A DNA stretch of 64,000 nucleotides from an uncultured Dehalococcoidia bacterium (GTDB taxonomy: Bacteria; Chloroflexota; Dehalococcoidia; Lucifugimonadales; GCA-2712585). A program made the translations under genes and the position numbers. A model generated the notes under the pieces. It was not told the origin of the DNA. It saw only the letters and a program-made list of their open reading frames with translations, and ran no database searches. The stretch lies in NCBI GenBank assembly GCA_951812825.1, contig OX638324.1, positions 254,977 to 318,976 of the forward strand. Direction: 5' to 3'. Positions 1-8,501 of the stretch are shown one piece after another (position 1 is the stretch's first letter; the number at the start of each line of letters is the position of its first letter).

Positions 1-440
1 CGTGGGCCGACCTGGTTGAATTGAGGGTCGGCGTCTTCTCCAATATGACGGCTGAGGAGATAGAAAAGGCGTTCCCGAAGCTGGCCCGCGAGTTCGCCGA
101 AACCCGCAACTTCGACATCATCGAGGGAGCCGAAACCCACCGGGAATGCTACGACCGCGCGCAGCGGGTGGTGGACCGGCTTGGCAGCGCCCACAAAAAC
201 ACCGATCGCGTAATGCTCTTCTCCCACGGCGGCATACTCCGCCATATTGTCTCCCGACTGCTGGGCACCGACCAGGTCTGGGCGCTGGACATCGACAATA
301 CGTCGATATTCGAGTTCACGGTTGACGTGGACAGCTGGCATCTGGACCCGAAGTCCCGCACCAACGTGAAGCTCTGGCGCATAGACAGGTTCAACGACGT
401 GAGCCACCTGGAAGGCGACGCGGCCGTTGGTGCGGTCTAG
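1..440 (+). CDS. Histidine phosphatase family protein, 5' end cut by window
   Basis: The reading frame is open from the left edge, so the N-terminal RHG phosphohistidine motif lies outside the window. A TTG at 21 could start translation, but the in-frame codons before it (WADLVE) read as normal coding. The segment FSHGGILRHIV carries the second conserved histidine of the phosphoglycerate-mutase-like fold. Members are cytoplasmic phosphatases or mutases of sugar phosphates, nucleotides or cofactor precursors, and the substrate cannot be told from this fragment. Its stop codon overlaps that of the convergent ureohydrolase gene by 4 bases. Confidence 0.8.
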   Translation, partial: WADLVELRVGVFSNMTAEEIEKAFPKLAREFAETRNFDIIEGAETHRECYDRAQRVVDRLGSAHKNTDRVMLFSHGGILRHIVSRLLGTDQVWALDIDNTSIFEFTVDVDSWHLDPKSRTNVKLWRIDRFNDVSHLEGDAAVGAV

Positions 441-1432
441 TCTTCCTTGGAAGGAAAAAGCTCGGCCAGCAGGTCCAGGATGAGTTTGGCGGTGCACATG
501 GTCGAAGTTTCGGCGTGGTCGTAGGGCGGCGCCATCTCCACAAAGTCGCACCCAACGATGTTCACCCGCTTTGACAGGGCTATCAGGGCATCCCGCATTT
601 CGTAGTAGAAGAAGCCGCCCGGCTCGGGGGAGCCGGTGCCGGGCACCTGCATCGGGTCCATAACGTCCACGTCCACCGTCAGGTAGACGTTGCTGCCGGC
701 GGGTACGTGGGCAACCGCCCCCTCTGGCCCCATTTCCCGGAACTGCTCCGTGGTTATCAGCTTCACGCCCTTGGAAACGGCGTCGTCGAAGATCTCCTTA
801 GTAGCCTTGCGGATGCCGATGGAAGTGACGTTTCGGACGTTCGGCAGGTCGAAACACCGGCGGATGGGACAGCCGTGATGGTAGTATGTGCCCTGAAGCT
901 CGTGGCTGAAGTCCATGTGGGCGTCGAAGTGGACCACGTCCAGGTCCGCAAAGCTGTCGAAGCCCCGCGCCGCCGGGAAGGTGATGGAGTGGTCCCCGCC
1001 GACGATGACGGGGAAGGAACCCTTGGCAATAATCTTTCTAACGGCGTGGGTGATCTTGGCGAAGTTGCTCTCAACGTCGGACGGAATGATGGTCACGTCG
1101 CCGCAGTCCGCCATAGTGACGCCTTTAAGAAACGTCTGCTGCCTGTCAATGTCAAAGTAACCCTCGGCCTGCCCCTCGCTCCTGAAAGAGTCGTAGCTGT
1201 AGACGCCTCTGACGTAGCGGATGCCGTTGGGCCCGTATCGGGCGCCGGGCCGCGCAAAGGTCCCCTGATCGTAGGGAACGCCGATGAAGGCGACGTCCGC
1301 GTCAAGTTTGTCCAGGTCGTCCACCAGCGGAGCGGCGAAGAATGAGAGGGGCACGGCCCTGGTGGCGGGCCAGGGCCCGTCCCACGTGTCTTTGAGGGAT
1401 AGGGACCTGTTGATTTCCGGCTCCGAATTCAT
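437..1432 (-). CDS. Agmatinase/arginase-family ureohydrolase
   Basis: A 331-residue protein with the full binuclear manganese signature of the ureohydrolase family: GGDHS near residue 145, DAHMD near 170 and DVDVMDP near 255, plus GVPYDQG and RPGARYGP near the N terminus. The family hydrolyses a guanidino group, as in agmatine to putrescine plus urea, in the cytoplasm. The Met-Asp-Pro variant after DVDV and the 331-residue length fit the agmatinase/guanidinobutyrase branch better than arginase. It is a single gene, convergent with the phosphatase. The substrate is inferred from family only. Confidence 0.85.
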   Translation of the reverse strand: MNSEPEINRSLSLKDTWDGPWPATRAVPLSFFAAPLVDDLDKLDADVAFIGVPYDQGTFARPGARYGPNGIRYVRGVYSYDSFRSEGQAEGYFDIDRQQTFLKGVTMADCGDVTIIPSDVESNFAKITHAVRKIIAKGSFPVIVGGDHSITFPAARGFDSFADLDVVHFDAHMDFSHELQGTYYHHGCPIRRCFDLPNVRNVTSIGIRKATKEIFDDAVSKGVKLITTEQFREMGPEGAVAHVPAGSNVYLTVDVDVMDPMQVPGTGSPEPGGFFYYEMRDALIALSKRVNIVGCDFVEMAPPYDHAETSTMCTAKLILDLLAELFPSKED

Positions 1433-1511
1433 AGCTGTCCGTCCAATCGTTTCAGAAAGGTGTATGGGCCATTATACCCCATGCCCGCGGATGGTTTTCG
1501 GAGAGCTTGAA

Positions 1512-1931
1512 TCACGCCTCAGCGTTGGCCCTGCTGTGCTCAAAAGACCGCTGGATGAGTTCGCGGAGCACGTCCATGTCCACGTCTGCCAGCTTGTTTA
1601 TGTAGAGGCACGAAACGCTCTTGCGATGCTTTCCCAGCCGGGCGAGGAGGTCGTCGCGGCCCTCGAATTCGTCCATGACGTACAGCGACAGGTTCTGCTT
1701 TCTTGGCGAGAAGCCGGTTAGAAACATGTCCCCTTCTCTGCCGGAGGCGTACTTGTAGTGGTAGTCTCCGAAGCCGATGATGGTCGGCCCCCACATCTCC
1801 GGCTCCATCCCCGTAATCTGCTTCATCATCTCCAGGATGGTGCTGCCGTCTTCCCGGCGGCGCTTGTTCTCGACGGACGCTAGAAAGTCCTCAACGCTCG
1901 CGCCGGTCTTGCGGGTCTTGTTCTCAGCCAT
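1512..1931 (-). CDS. DUF1801 domain protein
   Basis: A protein of about 139 residues that starts MAENKTRKTGASV. The start at 1931 is preferred over an upstream in-frame Met because GGGAGG lies 7 bases before it. Residues 15-135 match the YdhG/DUF1801 layout: a basic helix, then MWGPTIIGFGDYHYKY, LTGFSPRKQNLSLYVM and a C-terminal CLYINKLADVDMDVLRELI. The family is small, cytoplasmic and of unknown activity, with a fold like iron-chaperone-type proteins. It is divergent from the downstream aldolase gene with about 90 bases between them. Confidence 0.75.
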   Translation of the reverse strand: MAENKTRKTGASVEDFLASVENKRRREDGSTILEMMKQITGMEPEMWGPTIIGFGDYHYKYASGREGDMFLTGFSPRKQNLSLYVMDEFEGRDDLLARLGKHRKSVSCLYINKLADVDMDVLRELIQRSFEHSRANAEA

Positions 1932-2022
1932 TGCCTGTCCTCCCGATTGAATCCTCAACTTAGACCTGGATGTCTATATGATATATGCTTTAGGCCACCG
2001 GACAAGGTGATGGAGGATTGAA

Positions 2023-2811
2023 ATGAAGCCGAACGTACTTCGGAAAAAGCTGCAAGACGGCGAGCCGACGGTCAGCACTCACATCCATTCCACGTGGCCG
2101 TCGGTGATTGAAGCAATCGGCCACACGGGCATCTATGACTACGTGGAGTTCGTGGCCGAATACGGCCCTTCCGACCTCCACGATCTGGACAACATGGCCC
2201 GGGCGGCGGAGTTGTTCGACATGGGCATGATGATCAAGGTGGACCAGAGCCACCAGGCGTATCTGGCCCAGCGCGCCGTCGGCTCCGGGTTCGGTAGCGT
2301 GCTGTTTACCGATGCCAGGTCCGCCGAGGACGTTCGCCAGCAGATTCTGACAGTTAAGCCGGACACGCCGGAGGACAAGGGCTGGTACGGCGTCGCCACC
2401 CGGCGGCACACCTACATGGGCTACGGGGGTTCGCCCGCCTACGTGAAGGCGCTTCAGGACACGGTGGTTGCGGTGATGATTGAGAAGCGGGGCGCCGTTG
2501 AGGAGCTTGACGAAATTCTGGAGATTCCGGGCCTGGACATGGTGCAGTGGGGAGGGTCGGACTACTCCGTCAGCGTCGGCCTGCCGGGCCAGAAGAGCCA
2601 TCCCGACGTGATGGAGGCCCACGACAAGGTCTTCAAGGGGGCCATCGCCGCGGGTATCCCCGCCCGGGCCGAGATCAACTCGCCCGACGAGGCGAGAAAG
2701 TACCTGGATATGGGGGTGCGCCACTTCTCCATCGGCACCGACATCTCAATCCTGCACGGCTGGTGGAAGTCCAACGGCGAAGACCTCTGGAGGGCCATCA
2801 ACGGCGAATAG
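2023..2811 (+). CDS. HpcH/HpaI-family aldolase (class II pyruvate aldolase type)
   Basis: A 262-residue TIM-barrel protein. Family marks are VEFVAEYGP near residue 43 (metal-ligand Glu), MGMMIKVDQSH near 70, and VQWGGSDYSVSVGLPG near 175, equivalent to the usual G-x-x-D-L-x-x-S-x-G stretch. HpcH/HpaI enzymes cleave or form 4-hydroxy-2-oxo acids, yielding pyruvate and an aldehyde. The start is preceded by GGAGG. The 3' end overlaps by 14 bases the end of the convergent membrane-protein gene. Citrate-lyase-beta-like or phosphoenolpyruvate-binding activity is an alternative; the real substrate is unknown. Confidence 0.8.
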   Translation: MKPNVLRKKLQDGEPTVSTHIHSTWPSVIEAIGHTGIYDYVEFVAEYGPSDLHDLDNMARAAELFDMGMMIKVDQSHQAYLAQRAVGSGFGSVLFTDARSAEDVRQQILTVKPDTPEDKGWYGVATRRHTYMGYGGSPAYVKALQDTVVAVMIEKRGAVEELDEILEIPGLDMVQWGGSDYSVSVGLPGQKSHPDVMEAHDKVFKGAIAAGIPARAEINSPDEARKYLDMGVRHFSIGTDISILHGWWKSNGEDLWRAINGE

Positions 2812-3619
2812 GCGGCTGTATGGCTTGGGCAGGCGGAGAGGTTTGCGAGGAGACGGGTGCCGCTGGCTGCTCTTCGTTCTCCTGTTCCTGCTCTCCTTCT
2901 TCGGGCGAAGAGGTCTCGGATTTCGGCTTTTCTTTCTCCCAGTCTGGACATTCAACTGTCGCGGATGCTGGTCCGTCGTCTCCGACAGCCGTTTTCATTG
3001 GGGTGTTCTTCCACTTAACAAAGAACGTTATCAGCCCCAGAAGAAGCCTCATTGTAAACTCAAGGGCAACGAGGAACAGCATGTAGTAGAGGATGCTCTC
3101 ACGGTAGTCATCCGCGTCCTTAAGCACATTGAGCGACTTACTAACCTCGAAGAAGGATGCGTCAATTAGGAACAAACCCAACACAGCGAAGGGCAACACC
3201 TTTGCCACGTCCCTCGATAGGTCCTCGTTGTAGTACGCAGATACACGGATGACTGCCACCGTTGCCAGGGCAATAATTAGTACCTCCGAGATTGCTCGTT
3301 CCTTTGACAGTAACGCAAGGATGAACGTAAGGACTGCGAACCAGAAGAAGGCGAAAGCTGGGAATACAATCAGGTATTTTGCGATGTACATGACCACGTG
3401 AAGGAAACGCCGCACCCAGAGATAACGAGACTGCTCGTAGCTCGACAGGTCCAATGCAAACATGTCCCGAGAGGCTATGAACCTGTAAAACTTGAAGATG
3501 AAGACGGCGTAGGCAACCATGCCTAGGACGTAGAATAGCACGGGCAAGACCAGCTTTATCCCGGTCTCCAGACTCAGGCCGTTGTGAAAAACGCTTTCAA
3601 CAATGTTGTTTATTTCCAT
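2798..3619 (-). CDS. Unrecognised multi-pass membrane protein with acidic/Pro tail
   Basis: A 273-residue protein of no family I recognise. Residues 20-45, 75-110, 115-130, 145-160 and 180-205 are hydrophobic and could be four or five membrane helices. A charged basic patch (RYLWVRRFLH) lies between the first two. Residues 210-273 are a low-complexity tail rich in Glu, Gln, Pro and Ser, probably cytoplasmic and disordered. Base composition is clearly more AT-rich than the neighbours, and its 3' end runs into the aldolase gene. A decayed sppA-like gene lies immediately upstream on the same strand, so this may be a late arrival that replaced its 3' part. Confidence 0.6.
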   Translation of the reverse strand: MEINNIVESVFHNGLSLETGIKLVLPVLFYVLGMVAYAVFIFKFYRFIASRDMFALDLSSYEQSRYLWVRRFLHVVMYIAKYLIVFPAFAFFWFAVLTFILALLSKERAISEVLIIALATVAVIRVSAYYNEDLSRDVAKVLPFAVLGLFLIDASFFEVSKSLNVLKDADDYRESILYYMLFLVALEFTMRLLLGLITFFVKWKNTPMKTAVGDDGPASATVECPDWEKEKPKSETSSPEEGEQEQENEEQPAAPVSSQTSPPAQAIQPPIRR

Positions 3620-3639
3620 GGATGACGCTGCCTATCAGA

Positions 3640-4210
3640 TTGAATATCGGTCAAAATGTCGGTGGCCGACGAGTGTCATCGAATTGCGTGCCGGACGTCC
3701 CGACTATGGTCTCGTCAGGCAGCTTGGGGATGAGAGGGACCAACGGTCGTGACGACCCCAAAGTTGCTTACGACCAAGACACATTGGGCGTAGGAGAGGG
3801 AGGCTTCCATCACCATTATGTAGCCCCGCTGGCGATGAGATCGACCATAACAATCACCACCGGCTCCTCCTAGCGTAGTTTACGGGTCTCGATGTACAGC
3901 CCCTCACTCGCGCCGGCCACTCCGCGCGGGGAGCTTAAATATAGCACCACGCCCTTTATGGAGTCATCTCTGCGGGCTTAGTCGATCAGGTCGCCAATGG
4001 CAAGGGCCGATGTCTCGCTGATGACGGTGAGCGGCACGTTAGTATTGCCAATTTTGGCGTGCGTGCGTCACGTTGAAGAAGATCCAAATCCCAGCGGCAA
4101 CGCCCTATGCCACCATAACCGGCCCAGAAACATACCAGCTATCAGGATTCTGCCTAGTGCCGACAAGATGCGAATGCCCCACCTAAATTAGCTGAAAATC
4201 GCCTGAAGGG
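3640..4210 (-). pseudogene. Decayed signal peptide peptidase (SppA-like serine protease) gene
   Basis: No intact frame exists, but the minus strand reads as a broken SppA when frames are joined. In order it shows a hydrophobic anchor (RILIAGMFLG then GVAAGIWIFF, about 4200-4085), KIGNTNVPLTVISE (about 4056-4015), DDSIKGVVLYLSSPRG (about 3970-3923), GASEGLYIETRKLR, a TAG stop, then EEPVVIVMVDLIASGAT (about 3872-3822). A frameshift follows, then SLSYAQCVLVVSNFGVV (about 3808-3758) and LPDETIVGTSG. These correspond to the SppA core, including the catalytic Ser-Gly region. At least two in-frame stops and two frameshifts are present. The last third is missing where the membrane-protein gene begins. 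Confidence 0.75.
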
Positions 4211-4605
4211 CGGAAGCCACAGGGGGATATCCTACTGAGCTTTAGCATTTTTCATATCGTACTTCACGCGCATCTCGCCAATTGCAACCCTAATATAGAA
4301 GACTCATGATTGAGATTCGGTCCACGGCACGGTATTGCAACAGAACCCAATGCCGCGAGTCGCAGGTGAAATGTCAGAATTGACGAGATGCCTCTCCACG
4401 CCCATGTTAGGGCAACCATTAGAGGTTGAAGGTTGATGCAGACATTAGATTATTCGATTTCATGAGGTACCATCATACTGCTCAAAGTGTGCCAGACCTG
4501 TTTGAATCTGCCAAAAGTCTGATACGATTATGATATATGGGTAAAGTTTCCAGGCAATGGCCCCTTTCTTCAGGGAAGCCTGCCAGAAGTACAGGTTAGC
4601 CAGAG
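4211..4605. other. Intergenic stretch with no recognisable gene
   Basis: About 395 AT-richer bases between the sppA-like relic and the SLC13 permease gene. I see no open frame with coding character, no tRNA and no clear terminator. It may contain the permease promoter (TATGATATAT around 4530) but no convincing paired -35 element. Confidence 0.5.
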
Positions 4606-6393
4606 ATGGATGAAGCGATAGTATTTGCGGTTCTTGCCTTCGCCCTCATCATGTTTGTATGGGGCAAGTGGCGGTACGACGTCGTTGCCCTGGCCTCCCT
4701 GCTGATACTGGCCGTGCTGGGCATCGTCCCAGCTTCGCAGGCCTTTTTGGGATTCGGCCATCCGGCTGTGGTTACCGTCGCGGCCGTCCTTATCCTGAGC
4801 CGCGCCCTCTATAAATCCGGCGTAGTCGACGTTATTGCCAGCTGGTACTTGCGCATCCCCAGCTATCTTCCACTCCGTATCTCATCCCTGGCCTCTCTTG
4901 GGGCCTTTCTCTCGGCGTTCATGAACAACGTGGGAGCCGTCAGTTTGCTCATGCCCGTTGCGATGCGGGTTGCGGGAAGGAGCAGGCACCCGCCATCGCT
5001 CTTCCTGATGCCGCTGGCCTTTGCATCGCTTCTCGGGGGAATGATCACGCTGATAGGGACCCCGCCGAATATCATAGCGTCCAACATCCGGATGGAAGAG
5101 AGCGGAGTGCCTTTCAACATGTTCGATTTTGCGCTGGTAGGCTTGGGAGTGGCTGTGGCGGGGGTGGCATTTATCGCCTTGATCGGGTGGCGTCTACTTC
5201 CGTCCCGAAGCGCCCCCCTCAGCCTGGGCGATGCCCTGCACATCGAGGACTACATGACGGAGGTGCGCGTGCCTGAAGAATCCCGATTCGTGGGGAAGCT
5301 GGTGCGTGACCTGGAAGAACTCGCGGAAGACGACGTGGCAATCGTCGGACTTCTCCACAAAGGCGTAGTCCACGGTGCGCCCTCCAGCTACCAGATCATC
5401 GACGCCAACGACATATTCATTATCGAAGCAGACCCTGAGGACCTGAAGACCTTCATGGACAAGACGGGTTTCGCGCTTGAAGGCTCGGCCAGGGATATTC
5501 AGGCTGAAATCGACGAGACGCTGGCAGGGCGAGACGTGGCCATGGTTGAAGCCATCGTCGGACCGGACAGTCGCGCTGAAGGCGGGAGCGCCCATGGACT
5601 GCACCTGCACGAAGCCTTTGGCGTCAACCTGCTGGGAGTGTCCAGACGGGGCACCAGCTTCATGCGGCATCTGGGCGGTGTGATATTTAAGGTGGGCGAC
5701 GTGTTGCTTCTTCAGGGCAAGAGGGACCTGGTGCAAAGGGCGCTGCCCCGTCTCGGGCTCCTTCCTCTGGCTCAGCGGGAACTTCGCATCGGACAGCAGC
5801 GGCAATTGCTGTTCCCGCTATCCGTGTTTGTTACAGCAGTGGTGCTTACGTCCCTAGGCGTACTGTCGATTCAGATTTCCTTCGTAGCCGCTGTTGCGGT
5901 CCTGTTAATTACCCGGTTTCTTAGTTTAGAGGCGGCATACCAGGCCGTCGACTGGCCCGTCGTCATCCTGTTGGGCGCGATGATACCCGTGGGAGAGGCC
6001 CTTGAAACCACAGGCGGAGCGGCTCGAATTGCGATGCTTCTAACGGACTTGGGCAATGCGATGCCTTCATGGGCCATGCTTGGCATTATGCTGGTGTCGA
6101 CGATGTTGCTCTCCTCCATAATCAACAACGCCGCCGCCGTAATACTCATGGCTCCCATAGGCATTGGCGTGGCGGGTACCCTTGGCGCATCCACTGACCC
6201 GTTCATTATGGCTGTGGCCGTTGGAGGCTCTGCGGCATTCCTATCCCCCATAGGCCACCAGTCCAACACCATCGTGATGGGACCGGGAGGATATCGATTT
6301 GGTGACTACTTCAAAATGGGCCTGCCCCTGGTGGTGGTCATAGTTGCCGTTGCCATCCCCCTGCTTTTGTGGGCGTGGCCCATGGGGATCTAA
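4606..6393 (+). CDS. SLC13/DASS-type permease with central TrkA-C (RCK-C) domains
   Basis: A 595-residue inner-membrane carrier. Residues 1-205 and 405-595 hold the two halves of a divalent anion:sodium symporter (ArsB/NhaD superfamily). They include FMNNVGAVSLLMPVA, GTPPNIIASN and, in the second half, INNAAAVILMAPIGIG and GHQSNTIVMGPGGY. Between them, residues 210-400 form a cytoplasmic loop with two RCK-C-like modules (SRFVGKLVRDLEE; FIIEADPEDLKTFM; GDVLLLQGKRDLVQRAL). Such proteins carry dicarboxylates, sulfate or similar anions and may be gated by a ligand bound to the RCK-C part. The substrate is not predictable. It stands alone, about 80 bases before the next gene. Confidence 0.85.
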   Translation: MDEAIVFAVLAFALIMFVWGKWRYDVVALASLLILAVLGIVPASQAFLGFGHPAVVTVAAVLILSRALYKSGVVDVIASWYLRIPSYLPLRISSLASLGAFLSAFMNNVGAVSLLMPVAMRVAGRSRHPPSLFLMPLAFASLLGGMITLIGTPPNIIASNIRMEESGVPFNMFDFALVGLGVAVAGVAFIALIGWRLLPSRSAPLSLGDALHIEDYMTEVRVPEESRFVGKLVRDLEELAEDDVAIVGLLHKGVVHGAPSSYQIIDANDIFIIEADPEDLKTFMDKTGFALEGSARDIQAEIDETLAGRDVAMVEAIVGPDSRAEGGSAHGLHLHEAFGVNLLGVSRRGTSFMRHLGGVIFKVGDVLLLQGKRDLVQRALPRLGLLPLAQRELRIGQQRQLLFPLSVFVTAVVLTSLGVLSIQISFVAAVAVLLITRFLSLEAAYQAVDWPVVILLGAMIPVGEALETTGGAARIAMLLTDLGNAMPSWAMLGIMLVSTMLLSSIINNAAAVILMAPIGIGVAGTLGASTDPFIMAVAVGGSAAFLSPIGHQSNTIVMGPGGYRFGDYFKMGLPLVVVIVAVAIPLLLWAWPMGI

Positions 6394-6470
6394 GTAGCCA
6401 AGTCCTGCGGCCGACTTTGGAGCCTCTCAAGACCCATGTTGGCTTCCTGCGTGGGCCGTATCATTGAATC

Positions 6471-8501
6471 ATGTTCAGGATATTCGCAGCTTTAGGTTCC
6501 CTACTCGTCATCTCGGTTCTGAGCCTCGCCCTTGCATGGCCGTCTGCATCGCCCAATGGCGACAACGGACAGATTACCGGCCTTTACGAAAACGCCACGG
6601 AAGGTTTCTCCGTGGTCTTGCCCGTAGGGTGGGTTGGAACTGAGAATGAAACAAGAAGTCCGCTGCTGTCCATCACCACCACGGAAGACGTGCCCAGAGC
6701 GGCGGCTGAAATCTGGATTTTCTCCCGAAGCGACGATTCGTCTGCCGAAGCATGGCTCAACAGCCAGATATCCCGACTAGGGTTTGACGACGTGCGTCTC
6801 AGCGAACCCGCCCTCTACCAAGGCACTCTCTCGGGGCACCGAGCCGTCATGGCCTACACGCAAGACAACGGCAACGTGCAGTTGCAGATGTGGACGGTCA
6901 TCGTTCGCGGCTCGCAGGTGTTTCTTATCCGCGCAATAGCGCAAGAGGAAACTTGGCCCGCCGTTCGGCCCTATGCCAACGCCTTCATGGAAAGTTTCAC
7001 CCTCCTATCCCCGGTATTTTTTGGCGCGGCGCAGGAGGACTCACTGTTCCAGTACTGGGGTGAGATTATCACCATAGACCCTGCACTCTCACAGCGCGGG
7101 GCCGGCGACTTAGTTGGCGCCATCTTCAGCGGCTTGGTCAGGCTGAATAACCAACTGGAGGTCGTCGTCGATCTTGCGGAGAGATGGGAAGTGTCCGATG
7201 ACAGGACCGTTTACACCTTCGACCTGCGGGACAACGCTCGATTCCATGACGGCCGGGCCGTTACAGCCCATGACTTCAAATACTCCTGGGAGCGGGCCTT
7301 GCATCCCGACACGGAATCGACCGTGGCCGAGACATATCTTGGAGACATCGTGGGGGCGAAAGCCCTTGCATCCGGAGAGGCTGAGACGCTGGAAGGGGTG
7401 CAGGCCCTGGATGACCGGACCCTTCAGGTGACCATCGACGGTCCCTTCCCCTACTTTCTGGCAAAGCTGACCTATCCCACGTCCTTTGTGGTTGATCGCG
7501 CCAACGTGGAAACCGGCGAGAGTTGGACCGATGCCCCCAACGGAACGGGCGCCTTCAAGCTGAAAGTCTGGAACAAGGATCAGCTTCTTGTCCTCGAGCG
7601 TAATGAAGACTGGTACAACGGAGCCCCGGCTCTGGCGCATGTCGTCTACCGGATCTTTGCAGGCAGACCCATGCAGATGTACGAACGGGGCGAGATTGAC
7701 CTGACACACATCGGCATATATGACATCGACCGGGCCCGTGATCCCGCCAATGCACTGAACGCAGACTTAAGGGAAGGAACTGCTCTGTGTACCTACTATC
7801 TGGGGTTTAACGTATCCCAGCCGCCATTCGATGACCCCAAGGTGCGGGAGGCTCTCGCGCTGGCCATGGAAACGGACAAGTGGCTGGAGGTGTCCCTGAA
7901 AGGGCTTTCGGAGCGGGCCGCCGGATTCGTTCCGCCCGGTATGTTCGGCCACAACGAGGCCCTGGAGCCAACGCCCTTCGACCTGCAGCGGGCAAGACAG
8001 CTGCTCGACGAGTCCGGCTACGGCGGAGCCGAGAACCTGCCTTCCATCAAGTCATTCGCCGAAAACGGGTCCATTCACTGGGCGTGGCGCGAACACCTCG
8101 GCCTGGAGGTGGAGGCCGTCTCAGTCTTCGAGTTTGCGGACTTCCTGGAAAGGTTGGACAAGGAAGAGCTGGGAGTGTTCGCCACGGGTTGGTGCGCCGA
8201 CTATCCCGACCCGCAGAACTTCCTTCACGTGCTATTCCACAGCGAAAGCGCGGAAAACCGGTTCGGCTACAGCAACGAGCAGGTAGACGCGCTGTTGGAA
8301 GAGGCCTCCACCGAGGCGGACAGCGAGCGACGGGCCAGCCTGTACCACCAGGCGGAGAGGCTGGTCCTCGACGATTGGGTTGCCGTGCCGCTGCGCCACA
8401 GCACAAGGCACATGCTGGTGCAGCCTTACGTGAAGGGCTATGAGCTTACGCCCATAGGCATACCCCAGCTTCAGAATATCTCAATCGAGCGTGGACCGTG
8501 A
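6471..8501 (+). CDS. Membrane-anchored family-5 ABC solute-binding protein with extra N-terminal domain
   Basis: A 676-residue exported protein. Residues 5-25 are a hydrophobic signal/anchor with no lipobox. Residues 35-180 form a separate domain (ENATEGFSVVLPVGWVG..., ending FMESFTLL) resembling PsbP/DcrB-like folds. Residues 190-676 are an SBP_bac_5 protein of the oligopeptide/dipeptide/nickel type (LAERWEVSDDRTVYTFDLRD, FHDGRAVTAHDFKYSWERAL, YPDPQNFLHVLFHS). It would capture peptides or similar solutes outside the cell, yet no permease or ATPase gene is nearby. A paralogue lies at 19359-21662. The stop overlaps the next start as GTGA. Confidence 0.85.
   Translation: MFRIFAALGSLLVISVLSLALAWPSASPNGDNGQITGLYENATEGFSVVLPVGWVGTENETRSPLLSITTTEDVPRAAAEIWIFSRSDDSSAEAWLNSQISRLGFDDVRLSEPALYQGTLSGHRAVMAYTQDNGNVQLQMWTVIVRGSQVFLIRAIAQEETWPAVRPYANAFMESFTLLSPVFFGAAQEDSLFQYWGEIITIDPALSQRGAGDLVGAIFSGLVRLNNQLEVVVDLAERWEVSDDRTVYTFDLRDNARFHDGRAVTAHDFKYSWERALHPDTESTVAETYLGDIVGAKALASGEAETLEGVQALDDRTLQVTIDGPFPYFLAKLTYPTSFVVDRANVETGESWTDAPNGTGAFKLKVWNKDQLLVLERNEDWYNGAPALAHVVYRIFAGRPMQMYERGEIDLTHIGIYDIDRARDPANALNADLREGTALCTYYLGFNVSQPPFDDPKVREALALAMETDKWLEVSLKGLSERAAGFVPPGMFGHNEALEPTPFDLQRARQLLDESGYGGAENLPSIKSFAENGSIHWAWREHLGLEVEAVSVFEFADFLERLDKEELGVFATGWCADYPDPQNFLHVLFHSESAENRFGYSNEQVDALLEEASTEADSERRASLYHQAERLVLDDWVAVPLRHSTRHMLVQPYVKGYELTPIGIPQLQNISIERGP

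Noticed and set aside
3622..4191. Two short plus-strand frames upstream of the SLC13 gene
   Set aside because: They lie antisense to the sppA-like relic and show no coding character of their own.
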